DNA of 64,000 nucleotides from Sphagnum compactum (Eukaryota > Bryophyta > Sphagnopsida > Sphagnales): positions 16,050,304-16,114,303 of the forward strand of contig OZ234496.1 of assembly GCA_965153455.1 (NCBI GenBank), given 5' to 3'. Below, piece by piece: positions 30,149-43,000 of this stretch. Numbering within the stretch: the stretch's first letter is position 1; every line of letters begins with the position of its first letter. Position numbers and translations under genes: made by a program. The notes under the pieces were generated by a model. It was given only the letters and a program-made list of their open reading frames with translations, did not search any database and was not told where the DNA came from.

Positions 30149-30832
30149 GGCTACCCGCTGCTATTCTATTACTCACAGATAATTTTCCTTCTCCTTCGCC
30201 TTTCTCTCTCTCTCTCTCTAGAAAAAAAATCGTCGCAGCTTAAACCTATTGCTCAAACTCTTTTCTATATGGAGCCATCATCAGTGACCAACCTGACAAA
30301 AGCCCTTAACATCCTCCATCTGCTCAAACAGCCTCCAAAAACGAACCCCAGCTTCCTTCTACTTCTTCGGCTTCTTCTTCTTCTTCTTCTTCTTCTTCCT
30401 CAACAACTGAGCCTCTTCACTCTCTATCTGTGAGTCAATCAGTCAGTCGCCAGCATCCGCTTGATTTGGAAGCAGCATCCTCAAATCCTCCACATTGCAA
30501 ACGACGTTCAAAACTCCCCCACACGGCAGTTCTCTCAACTGATCCGACAAATAACAAGCGATCAGAAATAGTTACTTTTCTGTTTTTTTCCTTCTTCCTC
30601 TTCCGCTGCTGCGTGCAAAGATTCTCTTTCTCCTACTACAGCATCAATTCAGTCCGCTTGCTTGCTCGCTTGCTTTCTTTCTTCTTCCTTTTTCTTGTGC
30701 AAAAGCCGAGAGGAGTGCTTAGCGATGGTGAGAGAGAAACAGGACGCAAGGAGAGAGAAGAGCGAGGGGGGGGTAGAGAGTCTGCTGCAGTGGAAGGAAT
30801 TCGAACCTGGAATCCATTCGGTCAGGTGGCAC
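30149..30832 (-). promoter_or_regulatory. Upstream region of the kinesin gene
   Basis: Minus-strand leader and promoter region. It has CT/GA microsatellite at about 30203-30222 and a (TTC)n tract at about 30371-30408. Plus-strand frames here (e.g. 30430-30939) are low-complexity and unsupported. Confidence 0.5.
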
Positions 30833-30843
30833 CCCAACGGTCA
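30833..30843 (+). promoter_or_regulatory. Perfect MSA-type element (CCCAACGGTCA)
   Basis: The 11 bases match the mitosis-specific activator consensus YCYAACGGYYA at every position. It lies 685 bp upstream of the kinesin start codon, in reverse orientation to the gene. MSA elements bind three-repeat MYB factors and drive G2/M expression of plant cytokinesis genes, NACK kinesins among them. A chance match is possible because only one full copy was seen. Confidence 0.5.
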
Positions 30844-30911
30844 CATTCGCTTTTTGGAAAAATTTCACCTACTGCTACGGCGTGTTGCTGTTATACCCCC
30901 CACGGCTTTAA

Positions 30912-30970
30912 TTCGCCTTATTTGGACCTTTTTTTTTAAATATACCTAATGCGAATTAAAATAAGGCGAA
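30912..30970. repeat. 12-bp perfect inverted repeat at a composition boundary
   Basis: TTCGCCTTATTT at 30912-30923 and AAATAAGGCGAA at 30959-30970 are exact inverted arms around a 35-nt AT-rich centre. Sequence to the left is mixed-GC promoter DNA; to the right it is strongly AT-rich. It could be a small foldback element or a rearrangement scar. Confidence 0.75.
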
Positions 30971-31190
30971 ACAAAGGTTTCAGTTGCCAAATTTTTTAGT
31001 TGTCACAATGTTTTGATTATCACATTTTTCATTGCAACTTTCAATTGTCACATTTTGTATCATTGAATTTTCGGTTGCTAATTAGCATTTTCACTCACCA
31101 TTTTTTTTTTGGTCGCCAACATTATTATTTGTCGCACAACGACTCCTTTGGCAACAATAGTGTCCAAATGTTTTTGCCCAATTTTTTTGG
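30971..31190. repeat. Degenerate repeats of a TTGCCA/TTGTCACA-type motif
   Basis: Variants such as GTTGCCAAATTTTT, GTTGTCACAATGTTTT, ATTGTCACATTTTG and GGTCGCCAACATT recur every 25-35 bases. A related set (GATTGCCATAATCTAATGGCAATC) recurs at about 33.64-33.84 kb. They are too degenerate for a clear unit and no function is apparent. Confidence 0.5.
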
Positions 31191-31769
31191 TTGTTTCAAG
31201 TTCGTTTTTGGTCCAAAAAGATGGGGAAATTAAAAGATTTTTTTTTATTTTCAAAAAATATTTCAACCCAAAAAAAAATGATGTAATTTGGGTACAATAC
31301 AATTTTTCACAATTGAAAAAAAACAAATGAAAACCAAAACAAAAGTCTAAATAATGAATGAGTTATATTTGCATTAAAAAATGTTGTTTCAAATGAATTT
31401 CTATTGATTTTTTTCATTACTTGATGTTTATCAATTATTATGAAAGCATTTATTGAAGCATAATATCAATGGAAAGTTCAATCACCCATAAAATTTAAAA
31501 ACATAGATGATGGATGGGCAATATTTGTGTAAATGATCATTGTATCTTATGTTTACAAGAAATATTCATCATTCTAAAATATAAATCCACAAATTTCAAA
31601 TGTGTAAAGAAGATTCACAACTTTCAAATATGATTACACATCACAACATGATTCTTTAACAAAATTGGGTTTTATAAAATCTACAAGTCTAAAAGATGTC
31701 AGTTTTTAGAGCTCATGCAAATTACTCCAAATTTCATATGCAACAACTATAAACTATTTATGGCTGACT

Positions 31770-32790
31770 TCAATAACATTCATCAGGTGGAGTCCAATGT
31801 ATGGAGGTTCCATTGATGTGTGCATGATGTGTTGAACAATTCGTCATGCCTTTAGATTTGGCTCATACATGTCATGGATCAACTTCACAATGACATCTTG
31901 GTTGAATGTTCACAAATTATTACGCATCCCAATCTTCACCCCATATGACAATTGCCAGCTTGCCCACCAAATATGTTTCAAACCTCAAAGTTGTTTAATG
32001 TTGTTTGGCCATTGGTCAAAGGGAATGTGTAGTTTCCAATTCATTATAAATAATAAACAATTATGGGGCCACCCACCAACGCATTTTCCTTGCGTTGATG
32101 GCATCTTGCTCCTTAGCAAACCCATATATGATGGCATCACCTCTTGCAAGCGCCCAACTTTACCCCAATTGCAAACAACTATGTACACAACATCTAGTTT
32201 GTTGAATGGAAAATGCAACATAATGTTGTCTTTGGACAAGTCATTGTGCAAAATTCTAAAATGGTGTATTACATGCATAATGTTTATGAATGCCCATGCT
32301 AATTTCACACAGTTTATAGGCAACAAGTCGTGTTCATTTCCTTCCATATTTAGCCCGCTTTGCTGTAATAAGGATCGATTATCCATAATGGGATAGTATT
32401 TCATGTTCTAATCCAACATTTTTCAAAAAGTTCCCCCATTCCATCACAATGTGTAAACTTTCATGGTCTCTGCATGGATGGCGAAGAAGTTGATGACACC
32501 TAGATGTTCACACGAGTAGACCAAAACTTCCATTGAACGTTGCTTACATGTTTCCCATTTATCATATGTTTTGGGTGTATTCCCTGCCAACTCAATGGTG
32601 CTTGGGATATGATTAAACCTTTCGATCCACATCTTGTGCACCACACCAAAACCACCTTGATTGTCTTCACCCAACAAAAAGAACACATTTTCCATGCTTG
32701 GAATCCATAGGACGCCATAGCTTTTAATTTCAGTGAAAATGTTTCAAACATCTTTTTCCATCCATGGTGTTAGGCTCAACTTTTTCTTTG
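31770..32790 (-). pseudogene. Decayed protein-kinase-like gene
   Basis: Minus-strand translation shows kinase subdomains in order but broken by stops. The glycine loop region (GEDNQGGFGVVHK) is near 32.66 kb. The segment ending KVYTL is followed by TGA where a Trp codon is expected. The catalytic loop HNDLSKDNIML is near 32.24 kb, then CNWG in place of the usual DWG or DFG. A C-lobe-like tail ending near 31.77 kb has two more stops (after NNL and LKA). The Asp-to-Asn change and the TGA stops fit C-to-T/G-to-A decay. Weaker similarity (e.g. NEFFKEKVEPNTMDGK) extends the remnant upstream toward about 33.2 kb. From memory this resembles a kinase-like family expanded in bryophytes and ferns. No intact copy here. 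Confidence 0.75.
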
Positions 32791-35700
32791 AAAAATTCTT
32801 TGTGAATTTGGCCCTCCATGAAATTTCATCCCACAAATTCACCACTTCTATGGTCTAATGTGCATTATCCTTTTGTGAATAAAATACTTCACATCATTAC
32901 AACAAATTTGTAGTTGCATTGAAACTTTACATTCAAACCACTTTGAAAACCCTTTAAAATTTCAAAGCTCATTGTATTGCAGGGAACCATCTAGTTCCAC
33001 CAAAAACTTATTCTCCATGACTTGTTTATACTTGTCAAAAATAGTTTTTTGCTTGTTCAAAAAAACATTATCAATGTATGCCATTGTGTGTTCCTTGAAA
33101 GATTTCATGACAATTTGTTGTAAGGTCATTATCTCAAGCCTTTAATGCTTTTGGGATTGCATCGTCAAAATGTTTTCCCCATTGGACATTTTTATAGCCC
33201 ATCATTTGTGCATGATTGAAGGTGGGTCGTTCAAATGTTTGCTGGAAAAATTTGCCAAATGTGGGGTGGGATAAAGGGTTTGGGGGGTTATGGTCAGATT
33301 ATCCCTTGGATGGTTATTCTTTTGATTGTTGGTTGGATGACATCATTGAGATTTGGAATGCCTAAAAAACCCAAAGGCTTTCCAAGCATTAATTGATATA
33401 AGTGATTAGAATCTCGAAAGGTTTAATGTGTTTTAAAATTTTTGCAAAATGTGAAAAAAACCATCCCTAACCAAGGACTTAACCACCTCAACTCACCAAA
33501 GGTTCCACACAAAGGTTGTATGTGTGCAACCAGAAACACAAAACTCAAATGGGTAAAGAGGTGTTAAAAATTGAACCCAAAACTTGTATTTTAAAACTCA
33601 TATACCTTCAAATCCCCTTGGGAAATAAGTTGCCATTAGACGGAAAATTTCGATTGTCATATATAAGATGGCAATCAAAAAAGGGTCATGATCCATTGAC
33701 AACAACCAAAATCAAAATTGACCATTTAATGGTGATCAAACTTTGTCAACATCATCAAATAGCCATCGATTTTGGTTGTCGTAATCTAATAGTGACTAAA
33801 AAGGTTTCGATTGCCATAATCTAATGGCAATCAAAAAGGTTAGAGATTAAGTAGTAGCCTTCATCCTTGACTTCAGAATAAAAACCCAAGAAATTTGAAT
33901 TACTAATAATTAAATCATGGATTCATTTTTCATGTCCATGTAAGTGGGTAGAAGCAGAAGGTTAGGTAGTTCAATGTAGGGTAAAACCTTAGGACAAGGT
34001 GTTTTATCAAATTGAAGGACCCCAAGGCAAGATGTTTTTGAATAAATTTAAAGTTCCATTATGTAGGTTTTATTAGATGTAATAATCAAAATGCATGTGT
34101 TTAATGTTGACAAGATCAAAGTATAAACAAGGTTATCAAAACCAACGTGATGTGCCCATTTTCTGTCGAACACCATGTTGGCGTTTGTCCTGATGTGTCA
34201 ATTACATCATATAATTGGATTAACAATAAACAAATTGAATCAATAAATGTGGTTCAAGTTTTATTATAAGAATTTGCATTTAAAAGTTCACTCACAATTG
34301 TAAAATGTTGAATTTTTAATGTAATTATTACCACAAGATGCATGTGGATAGATTATAAACCACAATTATGATGTTTCATATTCTTAAACACACACATATA
34401 TGAATTTTTGTCTTATGATAAATATATTTTGAAGGTTTCATACTCTTTCTTGATTGGATTCCCATGTTTGGGGTAAAGCCCAAGGCAAAAACCATAATGA
34501 TTTTCTTTAATAAATGAAAGGACTAATCTTCTCCATTATGTCAAAAAAAAATTGCAAAATATATTTTTTTAATTATTGCCCATAAACTTGGATTCCTTTT
34601 TATGGTTAAATTACATGAAATCCAAATCCCTATGCATTTATTTTCTCACCATGGCCATCTTAATTATAATTTCTAAAGGTTACATTCTTCAAAATTTGAA
34701 TGGCATTGATTCATGCTAGAGGGGTAGCACTGAGGAAAACGCCAATGCATGTTTTTTTAATTGTTAGCCTTGAAATCAATTGTTAAATTAATTAATCACA
34801 ATCATTATTTCTTACCTAACATTTCTATCATAGTGTTCCATAAGCAAGTGGAGTTTTTAATCATTTAACTTAATGATCCCATTGTTGTTTGAGTCCTAGT
34901 ATTAGGGTTTCATTGTTCATCAAAATACCTTATGTGTTAGCTTTCCTCATGAGTTTCCAATTTCAAGAAAGTTTGTCTATGATTTTTAAAATATATTTTT
35001 TATTATAGATTTTTAATGACTTAGGTCCTAGTATTAAGTGTGTTTATCTTCTTTAGAAGAATTTTTATTAGCCTGTTATAGATGGTGTATCAATCATATA
35101 AAAAAATCTCCAAGGTGCATTAAGCGTCCCACCACCCCCACCAATGCTAATTATTATCTTGCAAAATTAACCTTAGAATTAAGATGGAACTATGCAAAAA
35201 AAATCACATTTGTTGAAAACTTTAAATGTAAGACTAATAAGACTTGGTAAAATCCATCCATTCAAATCCCAACTAGTAGAAATGTTGTTTGAGGGCTAAT
35301 GTAAAAATTGCAAAGGTCTATTCCTTTTGACCACATTTCTATTTCAAAACAAAATATTATAAACATTTGTGGTAAAAAATGAAATCACTTAAAACACATA
35401 ACATATTGTCATTGTTAGATTTCTTGAAAACAAGTTATGCGGGTTTCATATCTTAAATTGGATTGATTTCCTCAACTTAACAATTTTTTAAAGAAACATT
35501 AATTTTTTATTAAATGTAAGAATAGGTTTCAACTACCTGTCCTTTTTTAGCATGAAAGCCACTAAACACATACTCATGTTGACACGCTTCAAGACCAAAT
35601 GGTGCACAACATTATTTTTCATGTGGATTCTAACCTTTAACCTTGATGCCCTTAAAAAGCTAATGTTGCCTTTGTGAATCACTTTATGAGTGTTTCCCTT

Positions 35701-35990
35701 ATAAGTCCATTGAAATTATAATTGTTGACCAAATTGGCATTATATTTGGGTTTGATAATACAAAGAAAATGAAAAGGAATCCCATATTTTACATTAGAAG
35801 TGACATTTCAAAAAGATAAATCATGAAATGTGCAATGTGAACTTGGGAAATGTTCTAACACATGCCAATGTCAACTATGAAGAAGTCTTAATACAATGTA
35901 CATTTAACAATAGCCTTGGACACTTAATACAAAACAACATACATATCAAATCCAATCTTCTTCTAAAGGCATATTTGTAGAAGCACAACG
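32791..35990. other. AT-rich gene-free region
   Basis: Apart from a possible N-terminal extension of the kinase-like remnant (to about 33.2 kb) and short GATTGCCAT/ATGGCAATC repeats at about 33.64-33.84 kb, no feature is supported. Frames are short and lack domains. Confidence 0.5.
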
Positions 35991-36024
35991 AGCTTTTAGT
36001 TTAAGGCATGCACCTCGTGGAATA

Positions 36025-36066
36025 TGTCATAGATGCCAACGCTATGGAGTTCATTCATACAAATGT
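36025..36066 (+). other. Possible zinc-knuckle fragment of a retroelement
   Basis: The frame reads CHRCQRYGVHSYKC, that is Cys-X2-Cys-X5-His-X3-Cys, one residue off the usual CCHC spacing. It is open for about 35 codons upstream and stops soon after. It may be the gag-like knuckle of a LINE or other retroelement, since a LINE endonuclease remnant lies on the same strand 1.8 kb downstream. Weak call. Confidence 0.3.
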
Positions 36067-36099
36067 TCATCCATGATTTGTAATTAACTTGCACCTAAA

Positions 36100-36404
36100 G
36101 ATTAGTTTAGTTTGAATTCACTTTTAATTAGCTCTTATTAAACTTTTAATTAACTTTCAGTTAGCTTCTAGTTAAATTTTAACTCATTTATAGTTATCCC
36201 TTAATTAATTGTTAGTCCACTTCTAATTAATTTTTGGTAAAATTTCAACTCACTTCTAGTTAACTTTTAGTTAATTCATAATTAAATCTCAATTCACCTA
36301 TAGTTCACTATTAATTAACTCATAATTCACTATTAATTCCCACATGAATGGACATGGGCCACACATGAGTGCACATGGGTCACACGTGGGTAAACATGGG
36401 CCAC
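36100..36404. repeat. TTAATTAACTT-type simple repeat and three 21-bp tandem units
   Basis: From about 36100 to 36340 short variants of TTAATTAACTTNTAGTT recur every 10-25 bases. Directly after come three 21-bp units at 36342-36362, 36363-36383 and 36384-36404, each containing ACATGGG(C/T)CAC. The units differ by a few bases. Confidence 0.75.
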
Positions 36405-37829
36405 ATGTAAAATTGAAGTTTTTGAAAAGCTTCTTTGAGCTAAGTGTCCAATGGGTATAAATAAATGTAGAATCCTACATTATTTTTAGCCTATTTAACA
36501 CCAATTTCAGGTATGTATCTTTGTCATAATTTTGTATTGTTTTTATTATGTTTTTGGAATAAAATCCTTTTGCATTCACATTGTGCACACATCGTGTTTT
36601 TTATTTTGATTTCCTTATTCTACGACTTGGATTTATAACTAGGTCTGCTTTTGTTCATATAATTTGGAAATTTTGTTATTTAGTTTTCTTCGCGTTTGTG
36701 ACTAAATTGGCTTTCAAATTAAAGGACCAATAATGGACAATGAAGATTTCATAGTAATCCACAAACATAATTAAAATTATAACATTTATACAGAAAAGGT
36801 TATCATATATTAGGCAACCCCCTTTATGTTGTTTGTTAATTCCACAATCAACATCTAATCAACAAATGCATGGTTAAAATGTTTTAAACTTAATTCATGG
36901 CTTAATGATGACAATCCTAAAAATTAAAATGGTGGATTCCATTAGCTTTACAAATTAAAAAGAATATTTAGAATGACCTATTTAAAATGCAAAAAATCTA
37001 ACAACTCTAAAAACATATGTTCAATCAATTTAGGTAGTCACAATGTAGCGGTCACAAAAGAAATCCTTGGCATCAAAAGAATAATTGAAAAATTGGGCAA
37101 AAGTTCAATGAATGGGCTTTAAGTGTCAAAGTCATCTTGGGATATATAGGGCTCCTATGTCCTTCGAATGTAACCCACCTTTGCAAGCACACCTTGAAGT
37201 TCCCAAAACAAGCAAATGAAGGAAATGGATATTCAATCAACCATTCTTATTTAAACCTTCTTCAAAAGTTTAAACCCAAAACCCTTAACCTTTTATAGAT
37301 ATGCACATAAATGAAAATAATGATTCCAAAAGGACTAATCATGAGGGAATCAAATCATTATGTAGAACCTACGTTGTTTATTAATTCACAACAAAATCAA
37401 TCACCAATACATGCAAGGGATATTTGTAAAAAACCATTCATGCTTACTAGCCAACCATCCAACAAAGGTTAAGCCCTTAAATTTAAATGGCAAAAGGCAT
37501 TGAAATGTTGACAGAAAAAGATATGGATGAATATCTAGCTAGAAAAAAAGACTCATCCATAACATATGTGGAAAAGGAAAACAATATGTGTAAAATGAAA
37601 CTAATTGCAAAAGGTTAAAGAACAATTATTCCCACAAGTAGAGAAACCAACATCCTTGAACAATTTGTCTATGATTTATGGGGGTTTAGAAGTATACATA
37701 AAAAAGACAATGTAAGAGGACCATGATGAAATTTTTTTACCATATTTGTGTTGAACCATGAAGCCACACATTTCATATAGGTGAGGGGATTACACTTTGA
37801 GGCAAACATTAAAAAACTTTGGCTTTACA
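36405..37829. other. AT-rich gene-free region
   Basis: No frame, RNA gene or clear repeat was supported. It could contain the worn 5' part of the LINE that follows, but I could not recognise it. Confidence 0.4.
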
Positions 37830-38700
37830 TTCAAGGGGTAACATCGTGTGTTAATGTAATGTCTTTTTAATTAAAGCACAAACTTACGAGAGAAAAAACT
37901 TCAAATAATGTGGGAAGATGGGATTGGAAGGGAGCTTGTAATTCCATAATTGAATTGTTCACAAGCTATAAAAATTAATTGAATGAACATGGGGTAGAGT
38001 GGGGAGGGGCTTGCATTCTACTTGATAACAAATGGACTAATTTTGTGGTGTCATTACAAAATTAACTTTTGGTAATAAAATTTATTGGATGAAACTAAAG
38101 TTTTACCAAGAGGGGAAATAGGCATTCTTAATGTCTATGCTCCCAATGAGGTTGTTGAAAGGTGTAAACTTCAGGATTTCTTGATGATGAAATTACCAAA
38201 AATTGCAAATGGATTGTGAGTGGTTGAAATTCAAACAAACAAGTCGACCATGTGTGGAAAGATTATTTCAAGAAGTGAAAAAATGACATGGGAAGCTTGG
38301 AAATTGCCTTAAATGTGAAAAAGCCTATTAGTTTCCTTAGCAACGTGAAATTATTTTGGGATAATGATAGGAAAGGACAAAATTGTTCCTTAACTCACTT
38401 ACATAAAGTGTTGACACAAACCTCCAAGGGCCTGCAATAAAGTATTGAGGTAAACTTTTGATATAATGCATTATTAAAAACCTTGAGCACATTCCCTAGT
38501 TCTTCATACTACAACAAGGATGTGCAAGAACTCTAAGATGCAATTAGGAAGAGCTCTTCACGGTTAATTCATAGACATGTGAAAATGCACAAACCAAAAG
38601 AACATGGAAGTTTATGCATTTAGAATCAAATTGCACCACAAACTTGCCTCAAACTCACCATGAAGTCACACAACCCATACTTGAAAGGAGTCATCACTTC
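37830..38700 (+). mobile_element. LINE (L1-like) endonuclease remnant
   Basis: In shifting plus-strand frames, fragments match the apurinic-endonuclease domain of plant L1-like LINEs in the expected order: HKLTREK and RWDWKGA near 37.9 kb, GGACILLDNKW near 38.02 kb, LNVYAPNE near 38.13 kb, and CKWIVSG (normally followed by DFN) near 38.2 kb. Several stops and frameshifts break the reading frame. No reverse transcriptase region was found and the remnant ends near 38.70 kb, just before a CTAGTTTGAACCCCGTGC motif. Old, inactive copy. Confidence 0.65.
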
Positions 38701-38849
38701 CTCCTTTATAATATACTAGTTTGAACCCCGTGCCTAATGCACAGGTGTGTTATATCAACAATGTTTGGTTCATGTTTTAGTTTTTTTTTTAAAAATTATC
38801 TTTTTTTAAAAAACAATTATGTGTTTTCTGTTTTTATTATTATTTTGTA

Positions 38850-39490
38850 TAATAAAAATAAAATGTTTCTTTTTCACTTTTGTATTTTTGTTTATTTGGA
38901 TGCAAATTTGAAGTTTGGAGAAAGAAGACACACCTCATTCTTTTTCAAGTAGGGTTTTTCTCCATTATTATAAGTTTTATATTTTCTTATTTTCTACTCT
39001 TTATTTGGTTTCTTTTTTTTTTGTAATTGTTTTCTCTTAAAATGATTTTACTGGATTTCCCTTTCCTTGTTTCATTTGTTTCCATTCCTTTTTTATAGTT
39101 TTTGTGTTTTTACTTTTTTTTGTTTATGTTTGTTTCATGTTTTAATTTTTTCTATTCTTATTTTGTCTATCTTCATTTATTTTTCTATTTTTATGCATTT
39201 ATTTATTTATTTAGTTTCTATTTTCTTTTCCAAAAAAATTATAGTTTTTCTAATATGTTTTATAATAAAAATAAATTAAAAAACATTTTTATTTTTGTTT
39301 GATTAGATGCAGGTTTGAAGTTTGGAAAAAGAAGACAAACTTCATTTTTTTTTCAAGTATGGTTTTTTTTCTCTTTCTTTTGCTCTCTGTTTTGTTTCTT
39401 ATTTTTTGTCATTTATTTTTTAATTTTCTTTTAAGATTATTTTACTGTATTTCCTTTTTTTGTTTCATGTTTAAGTGTTTACAAAAAGTT
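38850..39490. repeat. T-rich tandem duplication, period about 407 bp
   Basis: Two copies share AATAAAAATAAA, then TTTTTGTTT(G)AT, GATGCA, TTTGAAGTTTGG, AAGAAGACA and a long T-rich tail with TTTTACTG(G/T)ATTTCC. GAAGTTTGG occurs at 38910 and 39317. The T-rich plus strand gives Phe-rich chance frames that are not genes. Confidence 0.75.
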
Positions 39491-39567
39491 TCTAATTGTT
39501 AAAGTGTTTTTCTGTTTTTATTTTTTTCTAATTTTTTCCTTTTTAAAAATATATATTTGTTCTGTTT

Positions 39568-39609
39568 GGATGGATGACAAGATGGATGACGGACGGATGG
39601 ATGGATGGA
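39568..39609. repeat. (GATG)n microsatellite
   Basis: Imperfect repeats of GGATGGATGA, ending in three clean GGAT units. They directly follow the T-rich duplication. Confidence 0.85.
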
Positions 39610-39724
39610 AAGCTTCATTTCATCCCGACGTCCTTTACTATATGTAATTATATGATTGGCAATGGGAACTACATTGAAATGGTTAAAATTCTTAGGACTT
39701 TCAAATGGGAGTTTTGAAATTTTT

Positions 39725-40035
39725 TGAATTAAAAGGATCTTGACTTTACATGCTCATAACTCCCACATACAAGCTTTGATGGAAAATTCATAAATTGAAA
39801 AGTTATAGCCTTCAATGAAATATTTTCAACTCCATATCATGTGCTTCAATCATAGGTCATTTGAATATTAAATATTGTGTTTTAATTGTCAAAATCCAAA
39901 TTGCCAATTTTATTTTTTGATTTTCTTTTGGTCATAACTTTCATAACTTTAGATCTTCAAATGAAGAATGTGAACCCAATTTCAACATCCGCACTCAAAA
40001 ACCTTTCCAATAATGTAAAGAAAATGTAATTTGGA
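39725..40035. repeat. AT-rich copy of the 18.7-19.5 kb repeat family
   Basis: Collinear landmarks shared with the GC-rich copy include GCTCATAACTCCC, AGTTATAGCCTTCAATGA, TTTTCAAC, GTCATAACTTTC, CCCAATTTCAACATC and AACCTTTCCAATAATGTAAAGAA. Divergence is high and largely toward A/T. This indicates an old dispersed element with copies at very different GC content. Confidence 0.55.
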
Positions 40036-43000
40036 TAAGTTTTATTATTTGCACATTTTTTGCAAAGATTTAGGACCTATTTCAACCTACACTTCCTTCT
40101 TTTCATGTCTTGGCTTTTCTCATGGGCCCATATTTTTTCTTAGAAGCATGAAACTTCCTTCATCTTGAAATGGACATTTTGTTGTCCTATTTGGGAATTT
40201 GTCACACACCTACATTAAGGTTACAATATTTTCCCCTACTTAAAAAGAAAGGTGACTACCCTCGATTAAGATTATAGGATTTTAATTGAGGTCCCACGGT
40301 TAATTCCCATGTAATTAAAAACTAAACATTCAACCTCATTTTTAATCTAATTTCATGTTCCTTCATGCGTTTGTCACAACCTCAAAGCAAGAATTATGAT
40401 AATTAATGTATTTAGTCATTACTGGTGATTTGAAAAACATTTTCAAGCTTAACAAATATATCATACACACTAATGATGTTAGGTCAAATCATCATTTCAT
40501 TTTATGAAAATAAAACTATGCAACTCACTACCCAATAAATCATGTTGGAAAATGAACACATATTTCATTGACCAAGTTGAAGAACATCAAATAGGGAGCA
40601 TGTCCACTTGTTCTTAACCTTTTCCTAAGAATGGGAGAAGTATTAAACATTATAATAAATTAAATTATGAACATACGGGAGCTACAAGGAGTTATGTAAC
40701 CTAGAGGGGAAAACGAATAGATCCTTTCCAAGTATGCTCATGATAATTTTTAATCTTTGGTAATAAATGAAAATAATGTAAGATAAACAATGAATCTTCT
40801 TAACAAATTTCTTCTCATCTCAAGAATTGGAGTTTAAGTGGGAAAATAACTTGACTTTTTAGTATGGATACACAAATTTGAAACCAAGTTAGTTGGGAAA
40901 ATACAAGTGGAAATGGGAAGTAGATGGGGAGATTTCAAAGCTACTAGGCATGACTTTGGGCTTAACATTGTTCAATGAAAATTGTGGATTATTTTTTAAT
41001 TGGTCCAAAATCTAAAAAGATGGAGCACAATTCATTTCCCACTAATAGAAAAATCAATTGTTGTTAATTGAATATTAGGCTTTAGCTTTTGTTTCTTCAT
41101 TACAATGTGGGTAGGGTCAATTAACATTAATAAATACAATGTAAAACCATTCTTCAAAATTATTTGTGACGTGATTAAGATTACTTCACAACAATTAGTT
41201 GTTTAGATTGTTGTGTTAAAAGGAAGGTAGGAGGGTGTCAATTTGTTAGTGTTACTCAAAATGATAATGTATTTGGTGGTCTTTATATTTTGGAATCCCC
41301 ATGGGTTCATTGCAAAATGGAAGCCTCAATTTGGAAATAAGAAATGTTAATATAAGGTCTAAATAACTTGTATTTTATATTGTCATTAATTGGGGGAAAG
41401 TTCATTCACAATTAGAGACCTTAGACACATGGTGTTACTTATTATCTTTCACATGTATTCGACAATATTCATTGGGGAATCAAGGAAATACCATACAGCA
41501 AATTCAACAAATTGGTCATTATGTCACTAAATCATTAAAAAATCACTAAAAAACTTTATAAGGCATTTATACCTTGAATAATCTTGAACATATAGGGGCA
41601 AGTCAATGTCATAACCCTATCAGAAATTATTTAAAAATATGAAGAGTTTTTTGGACTCTATCCAATTCACACATCTTAATGGGTTGTATACAACTCTATT
41701 GGGGCCAATACAACTACAAAAATATTTGGGTGAAAGCATAGTTAGGTGGATACTTTGGATTGTACATGAACTTAAAATGTAAAGCCACATTTAACATTAG
41801 TATTATTAACTTTCTAACAACCCATCTCACAATATATTTTAGTGGGAATCATATTAAAAATTATGGATGAATTTTAAGAAAACAATGGATTCATAATGGA
41901 CTCTTGAAATAATGACATTGCATTTTATCATGCAAAAAAAATGAAAAATGTGAACTTAAAAAGTATGTCATAATATTAGCAAAACAAAAATGAAAAAATA
42001 AGTCACCATCAAATGAGGAATTTTGGAAATAAAATGAATTGAAACTTTCCCATTCAATAAACTTTCCTTTTCAAAAAATTAGATTGTTGTTATTTTTGTT
42101 ATTTTAAAAATTCATTTTGAAATTTTAATGCTTTCACATTGATTTTTGGAATTTAATCACATGTCTAGGGATATTTATAGGGGGGCTATTAATATTTGTG
42201 ACCAAAAGCACAAGGGATAATTATAAGATTTGTAGTTTGAATATTATTGTAATTGCAATAATTTTAGCTAGTGTAAGATTACTTTCAAAGGTTGTTTTTG
42301 ACCCATTTAAATATTATTGCATGTATTCACATATGTGTTACTTATCAATGCCTTGATCTATACACAAGTTTGTTTTTGAAAATATCACATGTATAAATAC
42401 CATGTGCAATTTTGGACAAATGGAAATTTGCATATAATATTTTTGAATTACCATTCATAATTATTGACACATATTTCATCTTTTGGACTATTGATGTAGT
42501 ATTTGTGATGTTTAAAAATATTTTAAATTCACATTAGCTTTATATTTAATTCAATGTTCATAAATGGAGTTTTTCCCACCCAAAAATTTGTAAAATGTTA
42601 CAATAGACAATATTTTTGGTTCATTATAGCAAATTGGTATCCAAGAAGGCTAAATATGATGGGTCTTTAAGGAGGCACTTAAGGCAATGTTATGCAAGTA
42701 GTTGCTTTATGGCTTTTAAACTAAGAAAGTTGATTTCAAACTATTGTTATGATATAATATGAGCATATCGTGTCCTTCCAAACACAAATATCGATGTTTA
42801 TATGCATTGGATTTTAATTCATACCATTTGTAAGTTCAAAATTATGGAACAATTTTTTAAAAACTTGTAGACAATAAACAAAGCAATTTAACCTAGTTCC
42901 TTTTTACATTTGTTGAAGCCATTGGTAAAGTGAGGCACTGATGGTCAACATGTTTTATAGCGCACAAATTTTGGGTTTCCATTTCAAAAGCAAAACAATT

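Noticed and set aside
30790-30812. TTCGAACCTGG resembling a tRNA T-arm
   Set aside because: The flanking bases do not pair as a T stem and no anticodon or acceptor stem could be placed on either strand. The similar motif near 22990 fails the same test.
38737-39502. Phe-rich plus-strand frames
   Set aside because: They arise from T-rich duplicated DNA and contain no domain.
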